A stretch of DNA of 27,119 nucleotides from Candidatus Woesearchaeota archaeon. Its GTDB lineage: Archaea; Nanobdellota; Nanobdellia; Woesearchaeales; JAGVZT01. The stretch covers positions 1 to 27,119 of the forward strand of contig JAHWHA010000054.1 of assembly GCA_019323665.1 (NCBI GenBank), given 5' to 3'. Shown here piece after piece: positions 13,859-20,387 of this stretch. Numbering within the stretch: the stretch's first letter is position 1; the number at the start of each line of letters is the position of its first letter. The notes beneath the pieces are model-generated. The model was not told where the DNA came from and searched no databases. It saw only the letters and a list, made by a program, of their open reading frames with translations. A program made the position numbers and the translations under genes.

Positions 13859-14271
13859 CTATTTTGCTATTTGGTCAAAATCATATTTATACAATATCAT
13901 ATTGACCTTGTCACCTCTCTCTTTCTTGCACTCTGGACAAAAATACTTATATTTCTTTTTGTTCAGCTTGTTGATGAAATAATTTTTACGGCAAACAGGA
14001 CATATCATATTATATTTTGTTACTCTCATTATCTTGCTATCATCAGTTGTCAATATCTTTTTAAACTCACGGCTGTGGTTGGGAACCTCTAGGTGTGTAA
14101 TCTCATGATTGATTAACGCATCACGGCTTCAGAGTTGTGTTCAAAAACTGGTTTGGATATTCTAATAAGCTTGATTTCAGGATAGCAAACTGCTGCATTC
14201 CTGAATGTGTCCATAAACTCAAACTTCACACTTGGATATTTATCCCTGTATTTTTTTAGTTTGTCTTTCAT
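13859..14271 (-). pseudogene. SprT-like zinc metalloprotease split by a frameshift
   Basis: Frame 1 starts at ATG 14271 behind GAGGAGCAATA and reads about 52 residues (MKDKLKKYRDKYPSVKFEFM to EHNSEAVMR) to a TAA at 14113-14115. One base shift near 14115-14122 opens a frame continuing ALINHEITHLEVPNHSREFKKIL and then a zinc ribbon (CPVC and CPEC) to the stop at 13859. HEITH (about 14093-14107) is the HExxH zinc-protease motif, and HExxH plus NHS.EF plus a C-terminal CxxC pair is the architecture of SprT/YgjP-type proteases. Restoring one G (ATGCG to ATGGCG) would give EAVMALINHE. No slippery heptamer is seen, so this is a real inactivation or a sequencing error. The distal frame could also start alone at ATG 14029 (56 aa). 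Confidence 0.8.
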
Positions 14272-14449
14272 TATTGCTCCTCATTACAAACACATCATAT
14301 TTTTGCTTTTTTGATATTTGCCCATTCTTGATATATGCCTTGTCTATGATGAAGGCATACGAGCCACCAATCAGAGTCGCCCGCTTTGCCGTAGCCACTT
14401 TTATCATTTGTTCTTCATTCATTCTTTTGACCCATATATTATTATACAT
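14240..14449 (-). CDS. Hypothetical basic protein, about 60-70 aa
   Basis: Contains NEEQMIKVATAKRATLIGGSYAFIIDKAYIKNG and a Lys/Arg-rich end. The start is uncertain: ATG 14449 has AGGTG only 3 nt upstream, while ATG 14422 has no good site. It overlaps the SprT-like gene start by 32 nt and follows a TATA box, so it is probably the first gene of that transcript. No family recognised. Confidence 0.55.
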   Translation of the reverse strand: MYNNIWVKRMNEEQMIKVATAKRATLIGGSYAFIIDKAYIKNGQISKKQKYDVFVMRSNNERQTKKIQG

Positions 14450-14486
14450 AAACACCTGCTTTTATTTGGTAGAAAATACTAACAGA

Positions 14487-14494
14487 TATTTAAA
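14487..14494 (-). promoter_or_regulatory. Archaeal TATA box after the operon terminator
   Basis: TTTAAATA preceded by AGAAAGA, the same 15-mer (AGAAAGATTTAAATA) as the lipoprotein promoter at 1427-1441. Predicted start near 14464. Confidence 0.55.
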
Positions 14495-14506
14495 TCTTTC
14501 TTTATT

Positions 14507-14587
14507 TTGTTGTGGGGGGGCGGAACAGAAAACAGCGGACAAGTGCAGTGAAGCCATTAAACAAATTCCGCCCCCCCATCTCAACAA
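14507..14587. repeat. Structured repeat element, copy 1 (long G/C hairpin)
   Basis: GGGGGGGCGGAA (14514-14525) pairs perfectly with TTCCGCCCCCCC (14566-14577); outer TTGTTG (14507-14512) faces CAACAA (14582-14587) across a T versus ATCT bulge. The loop is about 40 nt. The outer sequences recur at 17861-17930 with a compensatory stem change. It lies between a terminator and a promoter, outside any gene. Could be an RNA regulatory or termination element, or a tiny transposon-like inverted-repeat element. Confidence 0.8.
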
Positions 14588-14591
14588 AAAA

Positions 14592-14619
14592 GTTGGTAGA
14601 TGGTTTCCCACCTACCAAC
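14592..14619 (-). terminator. Intrinsic terminator of the micro-gene operon
   Basis: Minus strand: 12-bp stem GTTGGTAGGTGG / CCATCTACCAAC closed by a GAAA (GNRA) tetraloop and followed by TTTTTTG. One pair is G-U on this strand but A-C on the other, which points to minus-strand RNA as the functional form. It follows the 27-aa gene by about 20 nt. Confidence 0.8.
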
Positions 14620-14639
14620 CCCGAGTTTTTTTTTAGGGA

Positions 14640-14723
14640 TTATTTAACCTTTACTTCAATTTCCTTAGACCCAATAAAATCGATATGTTTCTCTGTTGAT
14701 ATAACCCTTTTCTTCTTTTTCAT
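14640..14723 (-). CDS. Basic 27-aa micro-protein
   Basis: MKKKKRVISTEKHIDFIGSK then EIEVKVK. The ATG is preceded by GGCAGGTGATACA, a good Shine-Dalgarno site, and it is the last member of a four-gene string directly before a terminator. Function unknown. Confidence 0.5.
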   Translation of the reverse strand: MKKKKRVISTEKHIDFIGSKEIEVKVK

Positions 14724-14727
14724 TGTA

Positions 14728-14847
14728 TCACCTGCCCCTCTTGAAATCATTAATTTTAACTTGTTTAAAACACCGCATGCAGAAAAATACCTTCATCTGC
14801 TTGACTATCTCACCATCGAAACAGTAAGGGCATTGTGGGCTCTTCAT
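14728..14847 (-). CDS. Zinc-ribbon micro-protein, 39 aa
   Basis: CPYC (6-9) and CMRC (23-26) knuckles with a basic tail. ATGA overlap with the gene before it. Probably a zinc-binding nucleic-acid or protein-contact protein. Confidence 0.65.
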   Translation of the reverse strand: MKSPQCPYCFDGEIVKQMKVFFCMRCFKQVKINDFKRGR

Positions 14848-14951
14848 GGCAAATCCATCTCAAAACAATTAGCCAAACAATTCTTACAGCACTCTCCTTC
14901 AGCTCTTTGGCTTAAATCAGCCCCACAATAAGGGCATATTTCTCCTCTCAT
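14844..14951 (-). CDS. Cys-rich zinc-ribbon micro-protein, 35 aa
   Basis: CPYCG at 6-10 and CCKNC at 21-25 with a further Cys at 29, a compact zinc ribbon. ATGA overlaps at both ends tie it to its neighbours. Confidence 0.65.
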   Translation of the reverse strand: MRGEICPYCGADLSQRAEGECCKNCLANCFEMDLP

Positions 14952-15088
14952 TTTACCTCATACTCACAGATTATATTATGCTTCAGCAAGAACTTCTCCA
15001 TCCTCCTTGCCAGCTGTTGTTCTGTTGATTTATCTATTGGAACTGCAATAGCAATACTAGCTGCCTTCAGGTTTTTAAATATTATCAT
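14948..15088 (-). CDS. Hypothetical 46-aa protein
   Basis: MIIFKNLKAASIAIAVPIDK then a charged helix (STEQQLARRMEKFLLKHN). GAAGGTGATATAAA precedes the ATG. Starts 1 nt after the HNH-like gene's stop and heads the four-gene string to the terminator at 14592. No family recognised. Confidence 0.6.
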   Translation of the reverse strand: MIIFKNLKAASIAIAVPIDKSTEQQLARRMEKFLLKHNIICEYEVK

Positions 15089-15089
15089 T

Positions 15090-15386
15090 TTATATCACCT
15101 TCTTATTTAATAGTTTGTTGTAGCACGGCCTGCAAATCAGCACGCACTTGTCAAGCTCGTTCTCAATCTGGAACCAATCATAATTGGAAAACATATCACT
15201 GACATTTCTAAACTTGAGTGTGCCTTTCTTGTGCCGGAACTCAAGCCGCCTTTTAGTGCCACAGATTTCACACTCATTGCCTTTATACTCTAACGCAGCC
15301 CTCCTCTGCTGATGGTATCTCATCTGCCGAGAAAGGTTCTCGCTTCCCCTGTGGGCACGCTTATAGAGTCTGGCTCTTTTGTTCAT
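15090..15386 (-). CDS. HNH-endonuclease-like protein with degenerate last motif, 98 aa
   Basis: A basic N-terminal helix (RARLYKRAHRG) precedes CEICGTKRRLEFRHKKG and a later KCVLICRPCYNKLLNKK. This matches the zinc-bound beta-beta-alpha HNH layout (CxxC, L.F.H, CxxC), but the usual NCHxxxH at the end reads PCYNKLLN, so the final His residues are missing. Nicking activity is therefore doubtful; a structural zinc fold is possible. ATG 15386 shares ATGA with the upstream stop. Confidence 0.65.
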   Translation of the reverse strand: MNKRARLYKRAHRGSENLSRQMRYHQQRRAALEYKGNECEICGTKRRLEFRHKKGTLKFRNVSDMFSNYDWFQIENELDKCVLICRPCYNKLLNKKVI

Positions 15387-15610
15387 TTCTTTTCTTCCCA
15401 TGATAAACCTCTAGCAAAACCTTTTAGGTGGCCTGTTCTATAGCCTTTGGCATAAGCGAATTTCATGCAATCTTGAACCAATCTCCATACATCATTCAAG
15501 AATTCCTCCTCCTGCTCATTTCTGCTCCACTTGTAGATTGTTTTTCCATGAAACATGAAATTCTGCTTTAGCCATTTCCTGTTTGTTTCATCAATCTGTA
15601 ATTTCTTCAT
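15383..15610 (-). CDS. Hypothetical 75-aa protein
   Basis: Basic start (MKKLQIDETNRKWLKQNF), then a helical part rich in Trp and Lys ending in YRTGHLKGFARGLSWEEKK. GGGGGTAAT precedes the ATG, and ATGA overlaps link it to both neighbours. No family recognised. Confidence 0.65.
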   Translation of the reverse strand: MKKLQIDETNRKWLKQNFMFHGKTIYKWSRNEQEEEFLNDVWRLVQDCMKFAYAKGYRTGHLKGFARGLSWEEKK

Positions 15611-15771
15611 ATTACCCCCAACTTAATCAAGCTAAAATATGTTATTATCCCAACCACCACAGCCATCAAGATAGGGATGATTATCTCTCGGACTATCTTA
15701 AGCCCAAGAATGACAAACACTCCACCAAGCAAAATCTGAAGCAGCGGCAATTCCATTAGTTTTTCTATCAT
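15607..15771 (-). CDS. Two-span small membrane protein, 54 aa
   Basis: Almost entirely hydrophobic: LLQILLGGVFVILGLKIV and IIIPILMAVVVGIITYFSLI. Two helices with a short Arg/Glu turn; size and layout fit a holin-like or virion membrane protein, but nothing else supports that. ATG 15771 is preceded by GGGGGGTCGAA. Confidence 0.65.
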   Translation of the reverse strand: MIEKLMELPLLQILLGGVFVILGLKIVREIIIPILMAVVVGIITYFSLIKLGVI

Positions 15772-15781
15772 TTCGACCCCC

Positions 15782-16465
15782 CTAATATTCAGACTCATCT
15801 GTGTCCTCTAATGTGCTTTGACGGAGCCGTTTCTTCTCGGCCTCAATCTCTTGCATCAGCTTTTTGGACAGTTCATCAAATGCTTCTTTGTCCTTGTTCT
15901 CTAAGGCCGCTTTAAACTCACCTGCATACTTTTCAGCAAGCCTTTTTGATAATTTATTGAAATAAGCTTCATTTGTTTCCTTAATGGATTTTTGACTTTT
16001 TTCCTTGATTATCTCTTCATCAATAAATGCATCCCAGAAGCTGAAATCGGCAGCACCCTTGTCTTCAAATCTATTTATGTTGGTTATTTTTATTTTATCA
16101 TTTTTGTCTCGCTTGTATTCAATAACTGCAATCCTGTCATCTTTGCCTTTATTAAACTCACAGATAACAACAATCTCTTGTCTATTAATGTCAAGTGTTG
16201 GTCTCACAAATGGTCTATCTCCCTTCTCGGCTTTGGATACCCAAGCTCCTGACATAAACCAGTATTGTTCTACATTGGCACTTCTAATCATGTTCTTGAT
16301 TTTAGCCCTTATAGAGTTCTTCTCTTCGGAAGTCTGGAATCCCAAACCAATCACAGCCATCTTTTCTCCAAACTTGGCTACAATCTGTGCCATGACTTCT
16401 CCATCTTGGGTTAGTTGTTCCTGTGCTATTTCAATTACATCCTCAAATTCCATTTTTTTCACCAT
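15782..16465 (-). CDS. Hypothetical 227-aa protein
   Basis: An alpha/beta N-terminal two thirds (EFEDVIEIAQEQ, AVIGLGFQTSEEKNS, YWFMSGAWVSK, DRIAVIEYKRD) and a long charged helical C-terminus, probably coiled coil, ending acidic. GAGAGGGATAAAA precedes the ATG. Possibly a structural or DNA-metabolism protein; I do not recognise the family. Confidence 0.7.
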   Translation of the reverse strand: MVKKMEFEDVIEIAQEQLTQDGEVMAQIVAKFGEKMAVIGLGFQTSEEKNSIRAKIKNMIRSANVEQYWFMSGAWVSKAEKGDRPFVRPTLDINRQEIVVICEFNKGKDDRIAVIEYKRDKNDKIKITNINRFEDKGAADFSFWDAFIDEEIIKEKSQKSIKETNEAYFNKLSKRLAEKYAGEFKAALENKDKEAFDELSKKLMQEIEAEKKRLRQSTLEDTDESEY

Positions 16466-16477
16466 TTTTATCCCTCT

Positions 16478-16669
16478 CTAACTTTTTTCAAACAATTCCA
16501 TAACAGAAATTAACGCATTTCTCTGCTCTGATGTTAACTCATAATCTTTGAGTATAGAATTTAAGATATAATGCAAATGCATGTTTCTGCCACCACATAC
16601 ACCACACTCTGAATGTCCCACAGCCTTATTATACTGCCAAGTTGTGGTTCTGCCACAACCAATGCATAC
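16478..16669 (-). pseudogene. Zinc-ribbon protein with damaged start codon, about 63 aa
   Basis: The frame reads VCIGCGRTTTWQYNKAVGHS, then ECGVCGGRNM and a helical tail to a TAG: two CxxC knuckles and a plausible helix, so clearly coding. TAGGAGG lies just upstream, but the in-frame codon at the start position is GTA, preceded by AAG and TAA. The nearby ATG (16665-16667) is in another frame and stops after 12 codons. A two-base loss (ATGTGCATT to ATGCATT) would explain it. True inactivation, an unusual start or a sequence error are all possible. Confidence 0.55.
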
Positions 16670-16680
16670 CTTTTAACCTC

Positions 16681-17250
16681 CTACAGTTCTTTCAAGAATT
16701 TTCTATTCTCATAGTCTTGAAGGTCTTGTTCGAGTTTCTCCATGGTTATCTTCTCTTCAGCCATCTCAAAGTTAGCTTGTGTGAACCATTTTGGTGGCTC
16801 TGCTTCTCCTCTCTCTTTCTTGACGCTATCAATCCATCCAAGACCTTCATACAATCTCTCCAAATCTTTTGGATAGCATACTATCTGTTTGCCGAACCTA
16901 CTGAAATACTCTCTCCATCTCAAGCCAATAGTGTATTTATCAAGAACATTCTTAACCCTGACATGGTCAATCTTGGTAAAATCACCATAGCACTTAATCA
17001 GCTTTTTATTGCTTTCTACAAGCGGAACTGCACAACGCTCGCAGAGCATATCCTCATGGATTTCCCTAACTTCCATAGATGGTGGATATAATGTGATTGT
17101 GGCTTCTTTACGTAATCTATCCCAATCATTGCATTTGGGACAAATCAGAGCCTTGAACTTTATTAGCTTGACCCTGAACTTTATCTCAAACTCCACATGC
17201 TCATCTTTGTAGCTGAACTTTGCTATCTCTGGATAATATGCTTTGCCCAT
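16681..17250 (-). CDS. Zinc-binding hypothetical protein, 189 aa
   Basis: CPKC (37-40) and CERC (70-73) form a likely zinc site inserted in a beta-rich N-terminal half; the rest is helical with TIGLRWREYFSRFGKQIVCY and an acidic coiled-coil end. AGGAGGATTAAAG precedes the ATG. Short gap to the GP88-like gene upstream suggests one transcript. No family recognised. Confidence 0.7.
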   Translation of the reverse strand: MGKAYYPEIAKFSYKDEHVEFEIKFRVKLIKFKALICPKCNDWDRLRKEATITLYPPSMEVREIHEDMLCERCAVPLVESNKKLIKCYGDFTKIDHVRVKNVLDKYTIGLRWREYFSRFGKQIVCYPKDLERLYEGLGWIDSVKKERGEAEPPKWFTQANFEMAEEKITMEKLEQDLQDYENRKFLKEL

Positions 17251-17261
17251 CTTTAATCCTC

Positions 17262-17843
17262 CTATTTTCTCAACTTAAAACTCACGTTCTTTTTGCTGTT
17301 CCAACAGAACTTGCACTTATAGCATTTAGAGTCACAGACATAACTATCTGTCTCCTTGACATGGTGCATGTGCTTGTTAGGATGTTCGCCCTCATCAAAG
17401 ATATTTGCTGTAAGGCTGAGTGTTGGATTAGTCTTTTTGGTAGTCTTGTCTGTGCTTTGATATATGATAAAGTTTTCACACCTATCACTGAAATCTATTG
17501 TTATGTTTCTTGTAAACGCCAGAAACTTAACATCTGGATTAGCCTTGGCTATCTGGTTCCATTTCTCATAATACTCTTGGCTATAGAAATCGCCTGAAGA
17601 ATGGAGCCTCACATACTTGCAATCTAAATATATAATCTGGGCATTCATCCGCTTAACAAAGTCATCTTGTTTAGACTCAACGAGATTGTTGCCAAAGCAC
17701 TTAACCACATTCTCATATCGGAAATGGCCTTTCTTGGCATAGCAATATTTGCTGCACAACTCCGTCCTGCAAGAGCAGGTAGACCTTGGCAGATTAAAAT
17801 TGTATATAGCTTCGCCTAACTTGCTGTTCCCATTCTTTAGCAT
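17262..17843 (-). CDS. GP88-like phage protein with Cys clusters, 193 aa
   Basis: The start (NGNSKLGEAIYNFNLPRSTCS) with CSCRTELCSKYCYAKKGHF, then YVRLHSSGDFYSQEYYEKW and VKFLAFTRN, matches the pattern I remember for the phage 'gene product 88' family (Cys-rich N-terminus, SGDFYS, T-R). A second Cys group (CDSKCYKCKFC) lies near the C-terminus. The Cys arrangement hints at a metal or iron-sulfur cofactor and a radical-type or nucleic-acid role, but function is not established. ATG 17843 is preferred (GGGTGA 5 nt upstream). It follows the structured element at 17861. Confidence 0.72.
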   Translation of the reverse strand: MLKNGNSKLGEAIYNFNLPRSTCSCRTELCSKYCYAKKGHFRYENVVKCFGNNLVESKQDDFVKRMNAQIIYLDCKYVRLHSSGDFYSQEYYEKWNQIAKANPDVKFLAFTRNITIDFSDRCENFIIYQSTDKTTKKTNPTLSLTANIFDEGEHPNKHMHHVKETDSYVCDSKCYKCKFCWNSKKNVSFKLRK

Positions 17844-17860
17844 TTTCATCACCCGTAGGA

Positions 17861-17930
17861 TTGTTGTGGGGAGGAGAATTCACTAGTTTTTGAGGCAACA
17901 AATGAGCAAACTAACCTCCCCATTTCAACA
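17861..17930. repeat. Structured repeat element, copy 2
   Basis: TTGTTGTGGGGAGG on the left and CCTCCCCATTTCAACA on the right, matching copy 1 (14507-14587) except that one stem pair changes from G-C to A-T on both sides. An inner TAGTTT/AAACTA stem is added. It occupies the gap between two genes reading leftward, ending 18 nt before the GP88-like start, so it may act in the leader of that mRNA. Confidence 0.8.
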
Positions 17931-17931
17931 C

Positions 17932-18207
17932 CTATAATTTTCTAATCATCTTTTGAGCGTCAAGTTCTTCATCTGTGAGTTCTTTCCTCATTTGCAGTTC
18001 CTTTAATAATTTATCAAAACCATCTCTGGCTTTGGTTAGGTGCATACTTGCACATTTATAACAGAAATACCCCGAGCCCGAATGGGTATATTTAAAATCA
18101 TAATATTTTCTAACTTTCAAAACTCCCTCACCCTTTATTATTGGAGCACCGCAGCAGATACACTTTGCTCTGGAACTGACGGCCGTTATTGGTTGCTGTA
18201 TATTCAT
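17932..18207 (-). CDS. Zinc-ribbon protein, 91 aa
   Basis: CICC near residue 16-19 and CYKC near 49-52 form a zinc ribbon with aromatic residues between (YYDFKYTHSGSGYF); a helical charged C-terminus follows. The ATG at 18207 follows AAGGTGAG; an earlier GTG is less likely. Resembles zinc-finger regulators or nucleic-acid-binding proteins; specific role unknown. Confidence 0.7.
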   Translation of the reverse strand: MNIQQPITAVSSRAKCICCGAPIIKGEGVLKVRKYYDFKYTHSGSGYFCYKCASMHLTKARDGFDKLLKELQMRKELTDEELDAQKMIRKL

Positions 18208-18212
18208 TTCAC

Positions 18213-18461
18213 TCACCTTCTTAGCATTTCTTTATAATTATCATATGCCTTTTGAAAATCAGCTTTCTTTACTTTCAAGCCTAGCCCAGCAATCCCAATT
18301 ACAACAATCTCCTTGTTGTTAATGTCAGGCTCAATCAAAAGCTGGTCATTCCCTTTAACCTCAACTATTGGGCAATTCTTATCTATCCAATCCTCCTCAG
18401 GGATGATGTTATCATACCCAAAATGCAGCTCATATTCATAGTCAGTCATTACATATTCCAT
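18213..18461 (-). CDS. Hypothetical acidic 82-aa protein
   Basis: Acidic N-terminal half (DYEYELHFGYDNIIPEEDW), a strand pair (KEIVVIGIAGLGLKV) and a short helical end. GGAGGTTAAA precedes the ATG. No family recognised. The acidic charge would fit a DNA-mimic protein, but that is speculation. Confidence 0.6.
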   Translation of the reverse strand: MEYVMTDYEYELHFGYDNIIPEEDWIDKNCPIVEVKGNDQLLIEPDINNKEIVVIGIAGLGLKVKKADFQKAYDNYKEMLRR

Positions 18462-18470
18462 TTTAACCTC

Positions 18471-18938
18471 CTACAGATTTTCCATAAACAAAATCTCTTC
18501 ATAGTATTCCTTCTTATCTTCTTCATCTTTTCCATCTATTCTCATCTTAAACTTAAACACATCTAATGGGTCCCAAGTTGACCACATCATCTGTCCTGAA
18601 TGGATTACTGTGCCTTTATCTGTGAACTCTACCCATCCAGCTTCATCATCAGTCTCAAAATTCCATCTAACATAGCCTTTGAGATATTTGCCCAAGCAAT
18701 GCAGAAAAACAGTATTGGGGGTATACCAATAACTTATGAGTTTCATTTCAGTCCAAGACTCAAATGTGAAGTTAGTTTCCTTACCACACTCAACCAGTAG
18801 GCTATCCTCCTCATAAATCTTCCACCACCATTTCTCTTTGCCATACTTGTCTTTCCAAACTTTTAGAAAGTTCTTTAGTCCTTCAAGGTCTTTTATCTCA
18901 ATATCCTCCTCATCTACAAAGTAAGAATACATTCCCAT
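18471..18938 (-). CDS. Hypothetical 155-aa Trp-rich protein
   Basis: Starts MGMYSYFVDEEDIEIKDLEG and continues with many aromatic residues (KEKWWWKIYEE, YWYTPNTVFLHC, GYVRWNFETDDEAGW). Such aromatic, acidic proteins of this size are common in phage early regions. ATG 18938 is chosen because AGGAGGG precedes it and it lies 1 nt after the upstream stop. No function assigned. Confidence 0.65.
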   Translation of the reverse strand: MGMYSYFVDEEDIEIKDLEGLKNFLKVWKDKYGKEKWWWKIYEEDSLLVECGKETNFTFESWTEMKLISYWYTPNTVFLHCLGKYLKGYVRWNFETDDEAGWVEFTDKGTVIHSGQMMWSTWDPLDVFKFKMRIDGKDEEDKKEYYEEILFMENL

Positions 18939-18939
18939 T

Positions 18940-19137
18940 TCAATCCCTCCTAACCACACAATGCCAATACCCAAAATACACAGAATCAAATTCATCAGAT
19001 GTTAAGTTTAAGTCACTTAATCTTAATCCATCTTGAATTTCAATTGCATTTGCAAACATCCAAAAAAGGTATCTTCCCCACTCATCCCTCCTTGCCTTAA
19101 GGGCATAATATTCTTTTTTGAAACTATCAAAACTCAT
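18940..19137 (-). CDS. Hypothetical 65-aa protein
   Basis: MSFDSFKKEYYALKARRDEW then a hydrophobic helix (YLFWMFANAIEI) and an acidic turn. Begins immediately after the stop of the 404-aa gene (TAAATG). No family recognised. Confidence 0.6.
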   Translation of the reverse strand: MSFDSFKKEYYALKARRDEWGRYLFWMFANAIEIQDGLRLSDLNLTSDEFDSVYFGYWHCVVRRD

Positions 19138-20352
19138 TTACAACGCCCCCAATAGTTTATAATTTCTCAAGAGCTCAAACATCTTGGATTTTTCTATTCC
19201 ATAATCATTAAGCATAAGTGTTTTATAAGTAGGATAAGTAATAGTCATCTTCGTGTTTGTGTGGCGTAGATTAAACAGGCTCTTCAATTGCTTCCAATCA
19301 AATACTCTGCTGTGGTCGGCTATCTCAAGTTTGAACTTGTCCTTGCTTACAGGGACAATAGTGACTGGCAATTGGATATCCTCAACATCCATATTCTCAT
19401 TGCCACAGAAATTCATCTTGGTTACACCAAGGGTATTATAAAGTGTGATGGACGAGTCTTTGGTCAAATCTTTAGCGTTTCTCATAATAGTCAGAATATT
19501 TGATTTAGCTACAGCTACCCCATTAATTGTAGAGTTAAAATTCTCATAATGGATTTTGGCACTCTTCTCCGGATTATGCTTATCCACAAACTCTATATCC
19601 TTGACACCAATCTCCATAAGTTTACTAATCTGTGTAAACTTATCCATAGAAGAGAATGTGCCCCAGTTACCATTTACGTCTCGAAAAGAGAGGAGTCTGT
19701 TGTAAGGTTGGTCAATCTTTATGGAATAGTCAGTACAATCCAACATATCGCCTTTAAATGTTGTAGTAGGATTTCCATAGTCAGATTTACATATGAACTC
19801 TCCCTTGTTACTCCACTCCTTCTCAAAATCAACCTCCACTTCCTTCACTTTTTTATGTTCAATCTCTCTCTGCTTCTCCTTTCTGAGTCGTTCTGCTTCA
19901 TTGATTTCAGTGATTCTTTTGGCTTTCGCTTTAAAACCAGCCAGAGTTATTTTAGAGTCGGTTTTTAGAATCTCGGCAACTATCTTATCACTATCATGAT
20001 AACCCAAGTCATCCTTACCATCATATTCCATGATATCATCATCGACTTCTACACAATCCAAAGTGCTAGCATATCTCCCCCCCACCCCTTTTGTTAATAG
20101 AAGCTGGCCTTCAATGAGCTTGTTTGATGTTCTGCTCATTTGATAGTCCCTATCTTTGGATTTAATGATAGTTAGCCCGCCCTCTTTGTGGATGACAATT
20201 CCTTCAGTATAGTCCCAAAAAGTTACCAAATCATTAAAGTCATTAAGCTTCTTCTCTTTTTTGGACTCATCCTTTACATTAATCTCCTTCAAAAGTTCAA
20301 ACTCTATTTTTTCAATAGAGTAAGCGACCTTGTCTATTTTCAATTGCTCCAT
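19138..20352 (-). CDS. Hypothetical 404-aa protein
   Basis: Large soluble protein without signal or membrane segments. It has an N-terminal alpha/beta part, a central highly charged helix (about 155-185, rich in Glu, Lys and Arg) and a C-terminal part rich in strands (KFKLEIADHSRVFDW, TKMTITYPTYK) that could be clamp-like, though this is only an impression. ACTGGAGGTATAACT precedes the ATG. It follows the VWA/metallopeptidase gene by 35 nt, a spacer containing three TTAGC-type repeats. Function unknown. Confidence 0.7.
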   Translation of the reverse strand: MEQLKIDKVAYSIEKIEFELLKEINVKDESKKEKKLNDFNDLVTFWDYTEGIVIHKEGGLTIIKSKDRDYQMSRTSNKLIEGQLLLTKGVGGRYASTLDCVEVDDDIMEYDGKDDLGYHDSDKIVAEILKTDSKITLAGFKAKAKRITEINEAERLRKEKQREIEHKKVKEVEVDFEKEWSNKGEFICKSDYGNPTTTFKGDMLDCTDYSIKIDQPYNRLLSFRDVNGNWGTFSSMDKFTQISKLMEIGVKDIEFVDKHNPEKSAKIHYENFNSTINGVAVAKSNILTIMRNAKDLTKDSSITLYNTLGVTKMNFCGNENMDVEDIQLPVTIVPVSKDKFKLEIADHSRVFDWKQLKSLFNLRHTNTKMTITYPTYKTLMLNDYGIEKSKMFELLRNYKLLGAL

Positions 20353-20387
20353 AGTTATACCTCCAGTCAGTCGCTAATCGCTAACGG

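Noticed and set aside
14232..14931. Plus-strand frames of 134 and 139 codons
   Set aside because: They cross the G/C hairpin and the terminator and lie opposite four small genes with proper start signals.
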